This document shows, one piece after another, positions 11,221 to 20,566 of a DNA stretch of 64,000 nt. Origin of the DNA: Klenkia marina (GTDB taxonomy: Bacteria > Actinomycetota > Actinomycetes > Mycobacteriales > Geodermatophilaceae); the NCBI RefSeq assembly GCF_900101025.1, contig NZ_FMUH01000001.1, positions 248,001-312,000 on the forward strand, in the 5' to 3' direction. Below the pieces are notes generated by a model. That model did no database searches, was not told the origin of the DNA, and saw nothing but the letters and a program-made list of their open reading frames with translations. Position numbers and translations under genes: made by a program. The first letter of the stretch is position 1, and each line of letters starts with the position of its first letter.

Positions 11221-11330
11221 GCGCGGGGCCTGACTGTGGGACGACGGTGGCCCCGCTGTCATCGGCGGCCCCGGCCGTCCGCCGGACGGCCATGTCCGAT
11301 TCCCGCCAGAAGGACGGCGGGGCCGCTGGC

Positions 11331-12845
11331 ATGCTCGATCCCGTGACCGAGCTGCTGGAGGGACGCGGGCTGGACCCCGAGCGCTGCTACCGCGCCGTCA
11401 CCAGCCGCGATGCCCGTTTCGACGGCTGGTTCTTCACCGCGGTGCACACCACCGGCATCTACTGCCGCCCCTCGTGCCCGGCGCGCACCCCGTTGCCCGG
11501 CAACGTGAGCTTCCACGCCACCGCGGCCGGGGCCCAGGCAGCCGGGTTCCGGGCCTGCCGGCGGTGCCGTCCGGACGCCGTCCCCGGGTCGCCGGAGTGG
11601 GACGTGCGGGCCGACGTCGTCGCCCGCGCCGTGCGGGCGGTCGCCGACGGCGAGGTCGAGCGCAGCGGCGTCGCCGGGCTGGCCGCCGGGCTGGGCTACA
11701 GCGAGCGGCAGCTGCACCGGCTGGTCGTCGCCGAGCTGGGTGTCGGGCCGCTGGCCCTGGCACGGGCGCAGCGCGCGCAGACCGCGCGGGTGCTGCTGGA
11801 GACCACCGACCTGCGCGTCGCCGACATCGCCTTCGCGGCCGGGTTCGCCAGCGTGCGCCAGTTCAACGACACCGTGCGCGAGGTGTTCGCCACGACCCCC
11901 ACGGGGCTGCGCGGCGCCCGACGGCCGCTGGCCGGGCCGTCGGGGTGGCTCGCCCTGCGGCTGGCCGCCCGCGCCCCGTTCTGCGCCGAGGAGGTGCTGC
12001 TCTTCCTCGGCGGCCACGCCGTCGTCGGCCTCGAGGAGTGGGACGGCGAGACGTTCTCCCGCGTGCTGGACCTCCCGCACGGGCCCGGCGTCGTCCGGCT
12101 CTCCCCCGGCGCCGACGGCGCCTCGGTCACCGCCCGGCTGCAGCTGACCGAGCTGCGCGACCTCGGCGCCGCGGTCGCGCGTTGCCGGCACCTGCTCGAC
12201 CTGGACGCCGACCCCACCGCCGTCGACGACGTCCTGGCCGCCGACCCCGCGCTGACCGGGCTGGTGCGCGCCGCGCCCGGTCGCCGCGTGCCCACCCACC
12301 CCGATGCCGCCGAGGCCGCCGTCCGGGCCGTGCTCGGCCAGCACGTGTCGCTGGCCGGCGCGCGCACCTTCACCGCCCGACTGCTGACCGCCGCCGGGAC
12401 CCCGCTCCCCGAGCCGGTCGGCACGCTGACCCACGCCTTCCCGCGGGCCGGGGCACTGGTCGACGCCGACCTGGGTGCCGTGGGGCTGACCGGCAGCCGG
12501 CGACGCACGGTGCACGGCCTCGCCGCCGCCCTGGCCGCCGGGGACGTCGACCTCGGCCCCGGCGCCGACCGCGCGGAGGCCGGCCGGGCGCTGCTCGCGC
12601 TCCCCGGCATCGGCCCGTGGACGGTCGCCCTGGTGGCTCTGCGCGGTCTCGGCGACCCCGACGTCTGGTTGCCCGGCGACCTGGCCCTGCGCCGGGCCCT
12701 CGCCGCCCTCGGCAGCTCGGACGCCGACGCCGCCACCCGTTGGCGGCCGTGGCGCTCCTACGCCGTGCTGCACCTGTGGGCGATGTCGGCCCCCGCCCTG
12801 TTCACCCGCCACCCTGCCCGATCGCCGACGGAGGCCCAGCCGTGA
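11331..12845 (+). CDS. alkA: Ada-AlkA fusion: methylphosphotriester repair/regulatory domain plus 3-methyladenine DNA glycosylase II
   Basis: A DNA repair protein of about 504 residues that combines sensing and base excision. The N-terminus is an Ada zinc domain with the cysteines in TGIYCRPSCPART and CRRCRPD; the first (about residue 45) is the likely methyl acceptor. An AraC-type helix-turn-helix follows (GLGYSERQLHRLV and FAAGFASVRQFNDTVREVF), then an AlkA domain with the helix-hairpin-helix LLALPGIGPWTVALVALRGL and the catalytic aspartate in WLPGDLALRRAL. Start candidates are ATG 11292, ATG 11331 and GTG 11343; the ribosome site is weak for all. It overlaps the next gene, ogt, by 4 bp, so the pair is an alkylation-damage operon, perhaps self-activated by the Ada part. 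Confidence 0.9.
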   Translation: MLDPVTELLEGRGLDPERCYRAVTSRDARFDGWFFTAVHTTGIYCRPSCPARTPLPGNVSFHATAAGAQAAGFRACRRCRPDAVPGSPEWDVRADVVARAVRAVADGEVERSGVAGLAAGLGYSERQLHRLVVAELGVGPLALARAQRAQTARVLLETTDLRVADIAFAAGFASVRQFNDTVREVFATTPTGLRGARRPLAGPSGWLALRLAARAPFCAEEVLLFLGGHAVVGLEEWDGETFSRVLDLPHGPGVVRLSPGADGASVTARLQLTELRDLGAAVARCRHLLDLDADPTAVDDVLAADPALTGLVRAAPGRRVPTHPDAAEAAVRAVLGQHVSLAGARTFTARLLTAAGTPLPEPVGTLTHAFPRAGALVDADLGAVGLTGSRRRTVHGLAAALAAGDVDLGPGADRAEAGRALLALPGIGPWTVALVALRGLGDPDVWLPGDLALRRALAALGSSDADAATRWRPWRSYAVLHLWAMSAPALFTRHPARSPTEAQP

Positions 12846-13360
12846 CCGCCCAGTACGCCACCACCGCCACCCCGATCGGCCCCTTCACCGTCCTCGTCCA
12901 GGACGACGCCGTGCTCGCCAGCGGCTGGACCGCCGACATCGGTGACCTGCTCCCGGTGGTGCACCGCTCGCTGCGGCCGGCCACCGTGGCCGCCGTCGAC
13001 CGGCTGCCCGTGCTCGAGGTCGTCGACGCCTTCCACGCCGGCGACGTCGCGGCCATCGACCACGTCGTGGTGCGGCAGCGCTCGGGCCCGTTCCTGCAAG
13101 AGGCGTGGGAGGTGCTGCGCACGGTGCCCGCCGGCGAACCGGACAGCTACGCCGCCTTCGCCGCCCGCTGCGGCCGGCCCGCCGCGGTGCGGGCGGCCGC
13201 CGGCGCGTGTGCCCGCAACGCCGCGGCGCTGTTCGTGCCCTGCCACCGGGTGCTGGCCACCGGCGGCGGCCTGGGTGGCTTCCGCTGGGGGACGCCGGTG
13301 AAGCGCTGGCTGCTCGACCACGAGGCCGCCGGCACCCGGGCCGGGGCGGGAATGTCGTAG
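12842..13360 (+). CDS. ogt: Methylated-DNA-[protein]-cysteine S-methyltransferase
   Basis: Transfers the methyl group of O6-methylguanine to its own cysteine, a one-use repair reaction. The 172-residue protein has the DNA-binding region AAVRAAAGACARN, the active-site ALFVPCHRVL (Cys at about residue 134) and GGFRWGTPVKRWLLDHE. The GTG start overlaps the stop of the Ada-AlkA gene (GTGA), so they are translated together. Confidence 0.92.
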   Translation: MTAQYATTATPIGPFTVLVQDDAVLASGWTADIGDLLPVVHRSLRPATVAAVDRLPVLEVVDAFHAGDVAAIDHVVVRQRSGPFLQEAWEVLRTVPAGEPDSYAAFAARCGRPAAVRAAAGACARNAAALFVPCHRVLATGGGLGGFRWGTPVKRWLLDHEAAGTRAGAGMS

Positions 13361-13381
13361 CCCTCGTGCACCCTGCCCGGC

Positions 13382-14491
13382 ATGGACGCGACCTCGTTGC
13401 TGCTGGGCCTCCTCGTCGGCGCGCTGCTGGCCACCGCGGTCACCCTCGCCGCGGTCGCCCTGCTGCGCCGCCGCGCCCCGCAGCCCGACGGTCTGGAGCC
13501 GGTGCACGAGTCGCTCGACCACCTGCACCGGCTGCTCGCCGGCATCGAGCGCGACCGGGCCACCGCGCACGGCGAGCTGCGCGAGCAGGTGGGCACCGTG
13601 GGCCAGACCTCCGCCCTCCTGCGCCAGGAGACCGCGGCGCTGGTCACCGCGCTGCGCACGCCGCACGTGCGCGGCCGGTGGGGCGAGGTGCAGCTGCGCC
13701 GCCTGGTCGAGGTCGCCGGCCTGCTCGAGCACTGCGACTTCGTGCAGCAGCCCTCGGCGGTCAACGACCTGGGCGCCGGGGTGCGCCCCGACCTGGTGGT
13801 CACCCTCGCCGACGGCAAGCAGGTCGTGGTCGACGCCAAGGTGCCCTTCGCCGGGTGGATCGAGGCGGTGCAGGCCACCGACGAGACGGTCCGCCAGCAG
13901 CGGGTCGCCGAGCACGCCCGCCAGCTGCGGGCCCACGTCGAGGCGCTGGCCCTGCGCCGCTACCCCTCGGCCTTCGAGTCCGCCGCGCCCTTCACCGTGC
14001 TGTTCGTGCCGTCCGACGGCTTCCTCACCACCGCGCTCGAGGCCGAGCCCGCCCTGCTCGAGCACGCCTTCTCCCGCGACGTCGTCGTGGCCACGCCGAG
14101 CACCCTGCTGGCCCTGCTGCGCACCGTGGCCTACTCCTGGCGCACCGAGCGGCTGGCCCGCGAGGCGGCGTCGGTGCTCGAGGCCGGCCGGCTCCTGCAC
14201 ACCCGCCTGGGCACGCTGTCGGGCCACCTCACCCGGCTCGGCAGTGCCCTGGGCTCGGCGGTGGGGCGGTTCAACGACACCGTGGGCAGCTACGAGACCT
14301 CGGTGCTCGGTGCCGCGCGGCGCTTCGACGACCTCGGGGTCGCGGCCACCCCCGTGCCGCAGCCGTCCGCGGTCGACGCCGAGGTCAGGGCCCTGCGGCC
14401 GGCCCCCGGCACGGCCCACCCGGTGTCCCCCGACGAGCACGCCGACCACCGTCCCGACCAGCGGGCCGAGGGTGGCCTGCGGTACGGGTGA
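13382..14491 (+). CDS. rmuC: DNA recombination protein RmuC family
   Basis: A 369-residue protein with an N-terminal membrane anchor (SLLLGLLVGALLATAVTLAA), a coiled-coil stretch (about residues 40-95) and the RmuC nuclease-like core. The core includes VRGRWGEVQLRRLVEVAGLL, RPDLVVTLADGKQVVVDAKV, PFTVLFVPSDGF and ATPSTLLALLRTVAYSW. RmuC proteins limit rearrangements at inverted repeats; the exact activity is not settled. The last 50 residues are variable. It begins 21 bases after ogt and may be cotranscribed with the repair genes. Confidence 0.88.
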   Translation: MDATSLLLGLLVGALLATAVTLAAVALLRRRAPQPDGLEPVHESLDHLHRLLAGIERDRATAHGELREQVGTVGQTSALLRQETAALVTALRTPHVRGRWGEVQLRRLVEVAGLLEHCDFVQQPSAVNDLGAGVRPDLVVTLADGKQVVVDAKVPFAGWIEAVQATDETVRQQRVAEHARQLRAHVEALALRRYPSAFESAAPFTVLFVPSDGFLTTALEAEPALLEHAFSRDVVVATPSTLLALLRTVAYSWRTERLAREAASVLEAGRLLHTRLGTLSGHLTRLGSALGSAVGRFNDTVGSYETSVLGAARRFDDLGVAATPVPQPSAVDAEVRALRPAPGTAHPVSPDEHADHRPDQRAEGGLRYG

Positions 14492-14660
14492 GGCGACGCG
14501 TCACAACCCGCCACGCCCCGGGCGTGCGACCTCCAGCCGGTACCCAGGGAGGGCCGTTACCGTGACGTGATCGATCGGCGGGCCACGGACGGTTCTGCCG
14601 GGAGCGAGGAGGTGCACCATCGCACCGGTCAAGGCTGTCGAGTCCAGGCGGGAGAGCGAC
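14492..14660. other. Intergenic region, no gene seen
   Basis: This 169-base gap before the DUF6542 gene holds no convincing frame. It contains short inverted repeats around CCCCGGG and a GGGAGAG ribosome site next to the following GTG. No clear promoter boxes were found. Confidence 0.4.
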
Positions 14661-15263
14661 GTGCAATCCGAGCGCGACCACGCCGACCAGTTCCGGCCCC
14701 CCGTGCCGCGATCCCGGTCGGGGGCACCGGCTCCGCGCAGCCGGGCCACCGGGCGGGCGGCCCGCGACGAGTGGGCCGAGGACGCCGATCCCCGCCACGG
14801 CCGGGAGCCCCGTGCGTCCCGCGACCCGCGCGCCACCCGTGACCGACGCGGCCCTGCGCCGGCCCGCGACCAGGACGGCCGGCGCAGCGCCCGCCGCACC
14901 CCCGCCCCGCAGCGCGGCGTGCGCGGCGCCCTCGGGGTGCTGAGCATGTTCCTGCTCACCCTGGTGGGTGCGGCCGCCGACTCCTGGCTGGGCGTCGGGC
15001 TGGGCACCATCACCACCGTGGCCCTGATCGCCTCGACCGTCGTCGCGGCCCTCGTGGTGCGCAAGCGCGACCTGGCCACCGTCGTCGTCGCCCCGCCGCT
15101 GGTCTACGTCGGCGTCGCGGTGGTCAACATCGTGCTCGCGCCCTCGGCCACGTTCTCGCTGGCCACCATCGCCACGCTGCTCATCCGCGGTTTCCCGGCC
15201 ATGGCCATCGCGGTCGCCGCGGCGCTGGTGCTCACGGTCGTCCGGCTCATCGCCCGCCGCTGA
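14661..15263 (+). CDS. DUF6542-type membrane protein with a charged N-terminal tail
   Basis: A 200-residue protein of unknown function. The first 95 residues are rich in Arg, Asp, Ala and Pro and probably disordered. The rest forms about four hydrophobic segments (for example GVLSMFLLTLVGAAADSWLG and PPLVYVGVAVVNIVLA), resembling the actinobacterial DUF6542 domain. The GTG start has a GGGAGAG site upstream. It converges on ispH with a shared hairpin between them. Confidence 0.75.
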   Translation: MQSERDHADQFRPPVPRSRSGAPAPRSRATGRAARDEWAEDADPRHGREPRASRDPRATRDRRGPAPARDQDGRRSARRTPAPQRGVRGALGVLSMFLLTLVGAAADSWLGVGLGTITTVALIASTVVAALVVRKRDLATVVVAPPLVYVGVAVVNIVLAPSATFSLATIATLLIRGFPAMAIAVAAALVLTVVRLIARR

Positions 15264-15270
15264 CCCGGCC

Positions 15271-15292
15271 GCCCGCCGCGCGTGCGGCGGGC
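15271..15292. terminator. Bidirectional hairpin between the DUF6542 gene and ispH
   Basis: GCCCGCCGC and GCGGCGGGC form a perfect 9-bp stem around a GCGT loop, between two convergent genes. Confidence 0.7.
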
Positions 15293-15299
15293 GGGTGGC

Positions 15300-16277
15300 T
15301 CACTCGGCCGAGGTGTCCACGGTCAGCGCCTCGCGGCGCTGCTTGAGCTCGTGCGGCAGCGCGAACACCAGCCGCTCCTCGGCCGCCTTCACCGTCTCGA
15401 CGTCGGGGTAGCCGCGCTGGCCCAGCCAGTCCAGCAGCTCGCTGACCAGCACCTCGGGCACCGATGCCCCGCTGGTCACGCCCACGGTCTGCACGCCCTC
15501 GAGCCAGGCCTCGTCGACCTCGGCGGCGTAGTCGACCAGGTAGGAGGCCCGGGCGCCGGCCTCGAGCGCCACCTCGACCAGGCGCACCGAGTTCGAGGAG
15601 TTCGTCGAGCCCACCACCAGCACCAGGTCGCACTCGCCGGCCATCTGCTTCACGGCCTGCTGGCGGTTCTGGGTGGCGTAGCAGATGTCGTCGCTGGGCG
15701 GGCTCTGCAGCCCGGGGAAGCGCATCTTCAGCTGGTCCACCGTGGCCAGGGTCTCGTCCACCGACAACGTGGTCTGGGAGAGCCAGACCACCTTCTCCGG
15801 GTCGCGCACCTGCACGTTCGCGACGTCGTCGGGGCCGTCGACGAGCTGGGTGTGGGTGGGCGCCTCACCCATGGTGCCCTCGACCTCCTCGTGCCCGCGG
15901 TGGCCGATCAGCAGGATGTCGTAGTCGTCCTTGGCGAACCGCTGCGCCTCCTTGTGCACCTTGGTCACCAGGGGGCAGGTGGCGTCGATCGTGCGCAGCG
16001 AGCGCTGCGCGGCCTGCTCGTGCACCGCCGGGGAGACCCCGTGCGCGCTGAAGACCACCACCGCGCCCTCGGGCACCTCCTCGGTCTCCTCCACGAAGAC
16101 CGCGCCGCGGCGCTCGAGGGTCGCCACCACGTGCTTGTTGTGCACGATCTGCTTGCGGACGTAGACCGGGGCGCCGTGGATCTCCAGCGCCTTCTCCACG
16201 GCGATCACCGCACGGTCCACCCCGGCGCAGTAGCCCCGGGGGTCGGCGAGCAGGACACGTCCGCGAGCTTCAGGCAT
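15300..16277 (-). CDS. ispH: 4-hydroxy-3-methylbut-2-enyl diphosphate reductase
   Basis: The last enzyme of the MEP isoprenoid pathway, an iron-sulfur protein making isopentenyl and dimethylallyl diphosphate. The 325-residue protein shows the three cluster cysteines in [23 protein letters not shown] and [10 protein letters not shown]. It also has [28 protein letters not shown] and the substrate-site [14 protein letters not shown]. The order ispH, lipid-droplet-like gene, xseA, xseB is also known from mycobacteria. The ATG has TACCGT six bases upstream, so the transcript may be leaderless. Confidence 0.95.
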   Translation of the reverse strand: MPEARGRVLLADPRGYCAGVDRAVIAVEKALEIHGAPVYVRKQIVHNKHVVATLERRGAVFVEETEEVPEGAVVVFSAHGVSPAVHEQAAQRSLRTIDATCPLVTKVHKEAQRFAKDDYDILLIGHRGHEEVEGTMGEAPTHTQLVDGPDDVANVQVRDPEKVVWLSQTTLSVDETLATVDQLKMRFPGLQSPPSDDICYATQNRQQAVKQMAGECDLVLVVGSTNSSNSVRLVEVALEAGARASYLVDYAAEVDEAWLEGVQTVGVTSGASVPEVLVSELLDWLGQRGYPDVETVKAAEERLVFALPHELKQRREALTVDTSAE

Positions 16278-16283
16278 GCCTCC

Positions 16284-16289
16284 ACGGTA
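16284..16289 (-). promoter_or_regulatory. -10 element (TACCGT) for ispH
   Basis: Read on the minus strand, TACCGT ends six bases before the ispH ATG. This spacing implies a leaderless mRNA, in which case the GGAGG between them is not transcribed. No clear -35 box is present. Confidence 0.45.
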
Positions 16290-16343
16290 ACCGCGCAGGC
16301 GTCCGGGAGCGCGGGTCCGCCGCGACTGGGGCACGCTGGTGGC

Positions 16344-17204
16344 ATGGCCCGTGAGATCCCCGAACCCGTCCGCGCCGTCGCCGGGCTGGCTGCCACCCTC
16401 CTCGAGGAGGCGCGCAAGCTGCCCGCCACCCTGCCCGCGCTGCCCGTGCGCGCGATCGGTCTGGCGATGCAGACCACGCTCAAGCTGCAGCAGGAGTACT
16501 CCGGGCTGGTGGCCCGGGGCGACGAGGTGCTCACCGGGCTGCGCGGGGAGTCCGAGCCCGGCCTGGCCACCTTCGACGACGAGGACGACCTCCCCACCCC
16601 GTCCCCCGTCGGCGGCCTGGGCTCGCGCAGCTCGGCGTTCGACCGGGTCGAGGTGGACGAGGACGACGGCTACCTCGTGGACGAGGCGACCGACGAGGCG
16701 ACCGACGACGGGGCCGACGACGGGGCCGACGAGCCGCAGACGCCGCTGCACGTGGTCGACGAGGCCGCCGCGGTGGGTGACGACGACCTCACCGACGAGA
16801 CGCTGGCGCTCGAGGAGCTCACCGCCACGACGCTCACCGCCGACCTGGGCGGCGCCGACCTCACCGACGCCGACGTCGCGGCGCTGCCCGACGACCCGGC
16901 CGCCGACGAGATCACCTCCACCGTCGACGAGCTCGCGGTCAACATGAGCGAGGACGCCGCCGAGGACGACGCGATGATCGCCGCGTCGGAGAAAGCCATC
17001 GAGGCGGTGCACGAGGCCGCCGCCGAGGCCCCCGTCACCGGCTACGACGGCTTCACCGTCGCCCAGCTGCGCGGACGCCTGCGCGGGTACCAGCCGGTCA
17101 CCGTCGACGAGCTGCTGGCCTACGAGCAGGCCCACGAGGCTCGGCCGGCCTTCCTGACGCTGCTGCGCAACCGGCAGGAGAAGCTGGCGCGCGAGCAGGG
17201 CTGA
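16344..17204 (+). CDS. Lipid-droplet-associated-type acidic protein
   Basis: A 286-residue protein matching in arrangement the family placed between ispH and xseA in mycobacteria and rhodococci. The first 65 residues are basic/hydrophobic ([20 protein letters not shown] and [18 protein letters not shown]), suited to lipid binding. Residues 75-220 are very acidic and rich in Asp, Glu, Thr and Ala, with short repeats ([18 protein letters not shown]). The C-terminal 50 residues form a compact helical segment ([20 protein letters not shown]). A direct role in lipid storage is inferred from the family only. It is divergent from ispH across 66 bases. Confidence 0.65.
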   Translation: MAREIPEPVRAVAGLAATLLEEARKLPATLPALPVRAIGLAMQTTLKLQQEYSGLVARGDEVLTGLRGESEPGLATFDDEDDLPTPSPVGGLGSRSSAFDRVEVDEDDGYLVDEATDEATDDGADDGADEPQTPLHVVDEAAAVGDDDLTDETLALEELTATTLTADLGGADLTDADVAALPDDPAADEITSTVDELAVNMSEDAAEDDAMIAASEKAIEAVHEAAAEAPVTGYDGFTVAQLRGRLRGYQPVTVDELLAYEQAHEARPAFLTLLRNRQEKLAREQG

Positions 17205-17249
17205 CCGGCCCGCGCGAGCACCTGGCAGGCTCGCCGTCGTGACCGCACC

Positions 17250-18470
17250 GTGACAGCGCCGTCCTCCCCCGACCAGCCGTGGCCGGTGCGCACCGTCGCC
17301 CGCAAGGTCGCCGAGTGGATCGGCCGGCTCGGCGAGGTCTGGGTCGAGGGCCAGGTCGCCCAGCTCTCGCGCCGCGGTGCGGCCACCGTCTTCCTCACCC
17401 TGCGCGACACCGCGGCCGACCTCTCGGTGCCGGTCACCTGCCCCCGCGACGTCGCCGACCGGCCCGGGCTGGCGCTCACCGAGGGCGCCCGCGTGCTGGT
17501 GCGCGCCCGGCCCGACTACTACGTGGCGCGCGGGTCGTTCTCGCTGCGGGCCACCGAGATCCGGGCGGTGGGGCTGGGCGAGCTGCTGGCGCGCATCGAG
17601 CGCATCCGCTCGCTGCTGGCCGCCGAGGGGCTCTTCGACGCCGCCCGCAAGAAGCCGCTGCCGTTCGCACCGGGCGTCGTCGGGCTGATCACCGGCAAGG
17701 ACAGCGCGGCCGAGCGCGACGTCCTGGTGACCGCGCGCCGCCGCTGGCCAGCCGTCCGGTTCGCCGTGCAGCACTGCCTGGTGCAGGGCCCCTCGGCCGC
17801 CGAGGACGTGATCGGCGCCCTGCAGCGGCTCGACCGCGACCCCGAGGTGGAGGTCGTGGTCCTCGCCCGCGGCGGTGGGTCGGTCGAGGACCTGCTGCCC
17901 TTCTCCGACGAGGGCCTGGTGCGGGCCATCGCGGCCTGCCGCACCCCCGTGGTCACCGCCGTGGGCCACGAGACCGACACGACGCTGGTCGACCACGTCG
18001 CCGACGTCCGGGCCGCCACCCCCACCGACGCCGCGCACCGCGTCGTGCCCGAGATCGGTGAGCAGCGCCGGCTCGTCGAGGGCCTGCGCGCCCGGGCCCG
18101 CGCCCTGCTCGCCGGCCGGCTGGACCAGCAGGAGCGCTGGCTGGACTCGGTGCGCAGCCGCCCCGTGCTGGCCGAGCCCGCCCGGTTGCTGGCCGGTCGG
18201 GACGACGACGTCGCCGCCCTGCGTCGGCGCGGCACCCGCACCCTCGTGCACCGGGTCGACCTCGCCGCCCGCGACCTCGAGCACGCCCGGGCCCGCATCG
18301 CCGCCCTCTCGCCGCAGGCCACGCTCGAGCGCGGCTACGCGCTGGTGCAGACCACCGACGGCGCGCTGGTCCGCGACCCCGTCGAGGTCGCCGTCGGCGA
18401 GGAGCTGGCCGTGCGGGTGGCCGGTGGGCGCATCGCGGTCCGGGTGACCGGGCAGGATGAGCAGCCGTGA
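17250..18470 (+). CDS. xseA: Exodeoxyribonuclease VII large subunit
   Basis: The catalytic subunit of a nuclease that degrades single-stranded DNA from either end. The 406-residue protein has an N-terminal OB-fold ([23 protein letters not shown]) and the nuclease core with [36 protein letters not shown] and [21 protein letters not shown] long helical region and a C-terminal strand ([15 protein letters not shown]) complete it. The GTG at 17250 overlaps the stop of a four-codon frame beginning at 17239. xseB follows with a 4-bp overlap. Confidence 0.95.
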   Translation: MTAPSSPDQPWPVRTVARKVAEWIGRLGEVWVEGQVAQLSRRGAATVFLTLRDTAADLSVPVTCPRDVADRPGLALTEGARVLVRARPDYYVARGSFSLRATEIRAVGLGELLARIERIRSLLAAEGLFDAARKKPLPFAPGVVGLITGKDSAAERDVLVTARRRWPAVRFAVQHCLVQGPSAAEDVIGALQRLDRDPEVEVVVLARGGGSVEDLLPFSDEGLVRAIAACRTPVVTAVGHETDTTLVDHVADVRAATPTDAAHRVVPEIGEQRRLVEGLRARARALLAGRLDQQERWLDSVRSRPVLAEPARLLAGRDDDVAALRRRGTRTLVHRVDLAARDLEHARARIAALSPQATLERGYALVQTTDGALVRDPVEVAVGEELAVRVAGGRIAVRVTGQDEQP

Positions 18471-18676
18471 GCGAGCCGAGCACCCCCCCGACGCAGAGCT
18501 ACGAGCAGGCCCGCGAGGAGCTCGCCGACGTCGTGCGCAAGCTCGAGGGCGGCGGGCTCACGCTCGAGGAGTCGTTGGCCCTGTGGGAGCGCGGCGAGGA
18601 GCTGGCCGGGATCTGCCAGCACTGGCTGGACGCCGCCCGCGAGCGGCTGGACAGGGTCGGCCCGACGGACGACTGA
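18467..18676 (+). CDS. xseB: Exodeoxyribonuclease VII small subunit
   Basis: A 69-residue helical partner that assembles on XseA. The family pattern [20 protein letters not shown], then [20 protein letters not shown], is intact. The GTG start overlaps the xseA stop. A hairpin begins within its last codons. Confidence 0.93.
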   Translation: MSEPSTPPTQSYEQAREELADVVRKLEGGGLTLEESLALWERGEELAGICQHWLDAARERLDRVGPTDD

Positions 18677-18686
18677 CGTCCGTCGG
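18662..18686. terminator. Hairpin at the xseB stop
   Basis: CCGACGGAC and GTCCGTCGG form a 9-bp stem around a seven-base loop that includes the xseB stop codon. Confidence 0.6.
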
Positions 18687-18723
18687 CCTCGTCGCGGGTT
18701 CCCTCGCCAGCGTGCGAGCGGAG

Positions 18724-18742
18724 AGGAGGACGGGGTCCTCCT
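18724..18742. terminator. Second hairpin between xseB and the convergent DUF4245 gene
   Basis: AGGAGGAC and GTCCTCCT form an 8-bp stem with a GGG loop, seven bases from the stop of the minus-strand gene. Confidence 0.5.
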
Positions 18743-18748
18743 GCCGGC

Positions 18749-19363
18749 TCAGGACGAGTAGGGCTGCACCGACGCGGCGAGGGTGCGCAGCTCGTCGTCG
18801 GTCGCGGAGCCGGTGACGACCACGGTGGCGGCACCGTCCTCGAGGCGGAAGGCGGTCTCGCCCCGGGCGGTGGTGAGCTGCTCCCACCGCCGGTCGCCGA
18901 TCTCCACCACCCCGCCGTCGCGGGCACCGTCGACCACCTCGGCGAGGTCCTCGGCCCGCGGGTCGTCGCCGATCACGAAGCCGGCGTACTCCTCGCCCGG
19001 GGTGAACCAGCCGATCGAGAGGGTCACCGGGTCGCCCGCCTCGGTGGCCTGGCCGGCGTCGGTGCGGACGCTGGTGGGCCGCCACCCCGCGGGGAGGTCC
19101 TGCGGCACGAGCACGTCGTAGCCGGCCCGGGCCGCGGCGAGCTGGATGCTCGAGGAGGTCTCGACCTCGCGCACCGGGTCGGCCCCGTTCTGCCGCAGCG
19201 CCACCAGGCCCACGAGCGCCAGCACGATGACCGTCAACGGCAGCAGCGACCGCACCATGTTGGCGGCGGTGAACTTCGCCGCCCGCTCCTGCGACGACGA
19301 ACGGGCGACCGCCGCGGTGACGTCGTCGGGAGCCTGCTGACCGTGCGGTGCGGTGTCGCCCAT
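18749..19363 (-). CDS. DUF4245-type membrane-anchored protein
   Basis: A 204-residue protein of unknown function resembling the actinobacterial DUF4245 family, which often neighbours glpX. After about 35 hydrophilic residues it has one membrane span (VRSLLPLTVIVLALVGLVAL). An extracellular domain of about 145 residues follows, containing DVLVPQDLPAGWRPTSVRTD and WFTPGEEYAGFVIGDD. The ATG is next to divergent glpX, and the two share an 86-base intergenic region. Confidence 0.8.
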   Translation of the reverse strand: MGDTAPHGQQAPDDVTAAVARSSSQERAAKFTAANMVRSLLPLTVIVLALVGLVALRQNGADPVREVETSSSIQLAAARAGYDVLVPQDLPAGWRPTSVRTDAGQATEAGDPVTLSIGWFTPGEEYAGFVIGDDPRAEDLAEVVDGARDGGVVEIGDRRWEQLTTARGETAFRLEDGAATVVVTGSATDDELRTLAASVQPYSS

Positions 19364-19449
19364 GCACCTAGGATCGCAGCAGCGCTCCCCCATCCCGTCG
19401 GCCGGCGGTGCACCCGACGGCGCGGCGGCCGCCCGAGGAGGTCCTCACC

Positions 19450-20505
19450 TTGTCCCTGCCCGTCCCCGACGGTCCGGCGCCGACGTACCACTCCGCGTTC
19501 CACGAGCAGACCCCGCCGACCGGCATCCGCCCCGACCGCAACCTCGCGATGGAGCTGGTCCGGGTCACCGAGGCCGGGGCGATGGCGGCCGGCCGCTGGG
19601 TGGGCCGCGGCGACAAGAACGGCGGCGACGGCGCGGCGGTCGACGCCATGCGGGCGCTGATCCAGACCGTGAGCATGCGCGGCACGGTCGTGATCGGCGA
19701 GGGCGAGAAGGACGAGGCGCCCATGCTGTTCAACGGCGAGGAGGTCGGCGACGGCACCGGCGCCGAGTGCGACGTCGCGGTCGACCCCGTCGACGGCACC
19801 ACGCTGATGGCCAAGGGCATGCCCAACGCGGTCTCGGTGCTCGCCGTGGCCGACCGCGGCGCCATGTACGACCCGTCCGCGGTGTTCTACATGGACAAGA
19901 TCGCCACCGGCCCGATCGCCGCGGACGTCGTGGACATCCGGCTGCCGGTGAAGGAGAACATCCGTCGGGTCGCCAAGGCGAAGAAGGCCTGGCCGGCCGA
20001 CGTCACCGTCGTCATCCTCGACCGCCCGCGGCACGACAAGCTCGCCCAGGAGGTCCGCGACGCCGGGGCACGCATCAAGTTCATCTCCGACGGCGACGTC
20101 GCCGGCGCGATCGCCGCGGCCCGCGAGGGCACCGGCGTGGACCTGCTGCTGGGCATCGGCGGCACACCCGAGGGCATCATCACCGCCTGCGCCCTCAAGT
20201 GCATGGGCGGCGCCCTGCAGGGCCGGCTCATGCCCAAGGACGACGACGAGAAGCAGAAGGCCATCGACGCCGGCCACGACCTGGACCGGGTGCTGGACAT
20301 CGACGACCTGGTGCGCGGCGACGTCTTCTTCGTCGCCACCGGCATCACCGACGGCGAGCTGCTGCGCGGCGTGCAGTACCGCGCCGGTGGCTGCACCACG
20401 CAGTCGCTCGTCATGCGCTCGCGCTCGGGCACCATCCGCGCCATCGAGAGCCTGCACTCGCTGGAGAAGCTGAACCAGTACTCGGCGGCCGGCTCGGAGT
20501 ACTGA
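19450..20505 (+). CDS. glpX: Fructose-1,6-bisphosphatase class II
   Basis: Hydrolyses fructose 1,6-bisphosphate in gluconeogenesis. The 351-residue protein shows [38 protein letters not shown], the metal/phosphate segment [17 protein letters not shown], and [19 protein letters not shown] is the best start: a GAGGAGG site ends eight bases upstream, whereas the GTG at 19408 lies before that site and would add a non-conserved extension. A very strong terminator follows. Confidence 0.93.
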   Translation: MSLPVPDGPAPTYHSAFHEQTPPTGIRPDRNLAMELVRVTEAGAMAAGRWVGRGDKNGGDGAAVDAMRALIQTVSMRGTVVIGEGEKDEAPMLFNGEEVGDGTGAECDVAVDPVDGTTLMAKGMPNAVSVLAVADRGAMYDPSAVFYMDKIATGPIAADVVDIRLPVKENIRRVAKAKKAWPADVTVVILDRPRHDKLAQEVRDAGARIKFISDGDVAGAIAAAREGTGVDLLLGIGGTPEGIITACALKCMGGALQGRLMPKDDDEKQKAIDAGHDLDRVLDIDDLVRGDVFFVATGITDGELLRGVQYRAGGCTTQSLVMRSRSGTIRAIESLHSLEKLNQYSAAGSEY

Positions 20506-20512
20506 GCCACCG

Positions 20513-20556
20513 ACGACGACGGCCGGTCCCCCCGCGGGGGGACCGGCCGTCGTCGT
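20513..20556. terminator. Long bidirectional hairpin between glpX and the YGQ-rich gene
   Basis: A perfect 21-bp inverted repeat (20513-20533 and 20536-20556) contains GGCCGGTCCCC on its left arm. It sits between two convergent genes and is the strongest hairpin I saw in the window. Confidence 0.85.
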
Positions 20557-20566
20557 CAGCGGGAGG

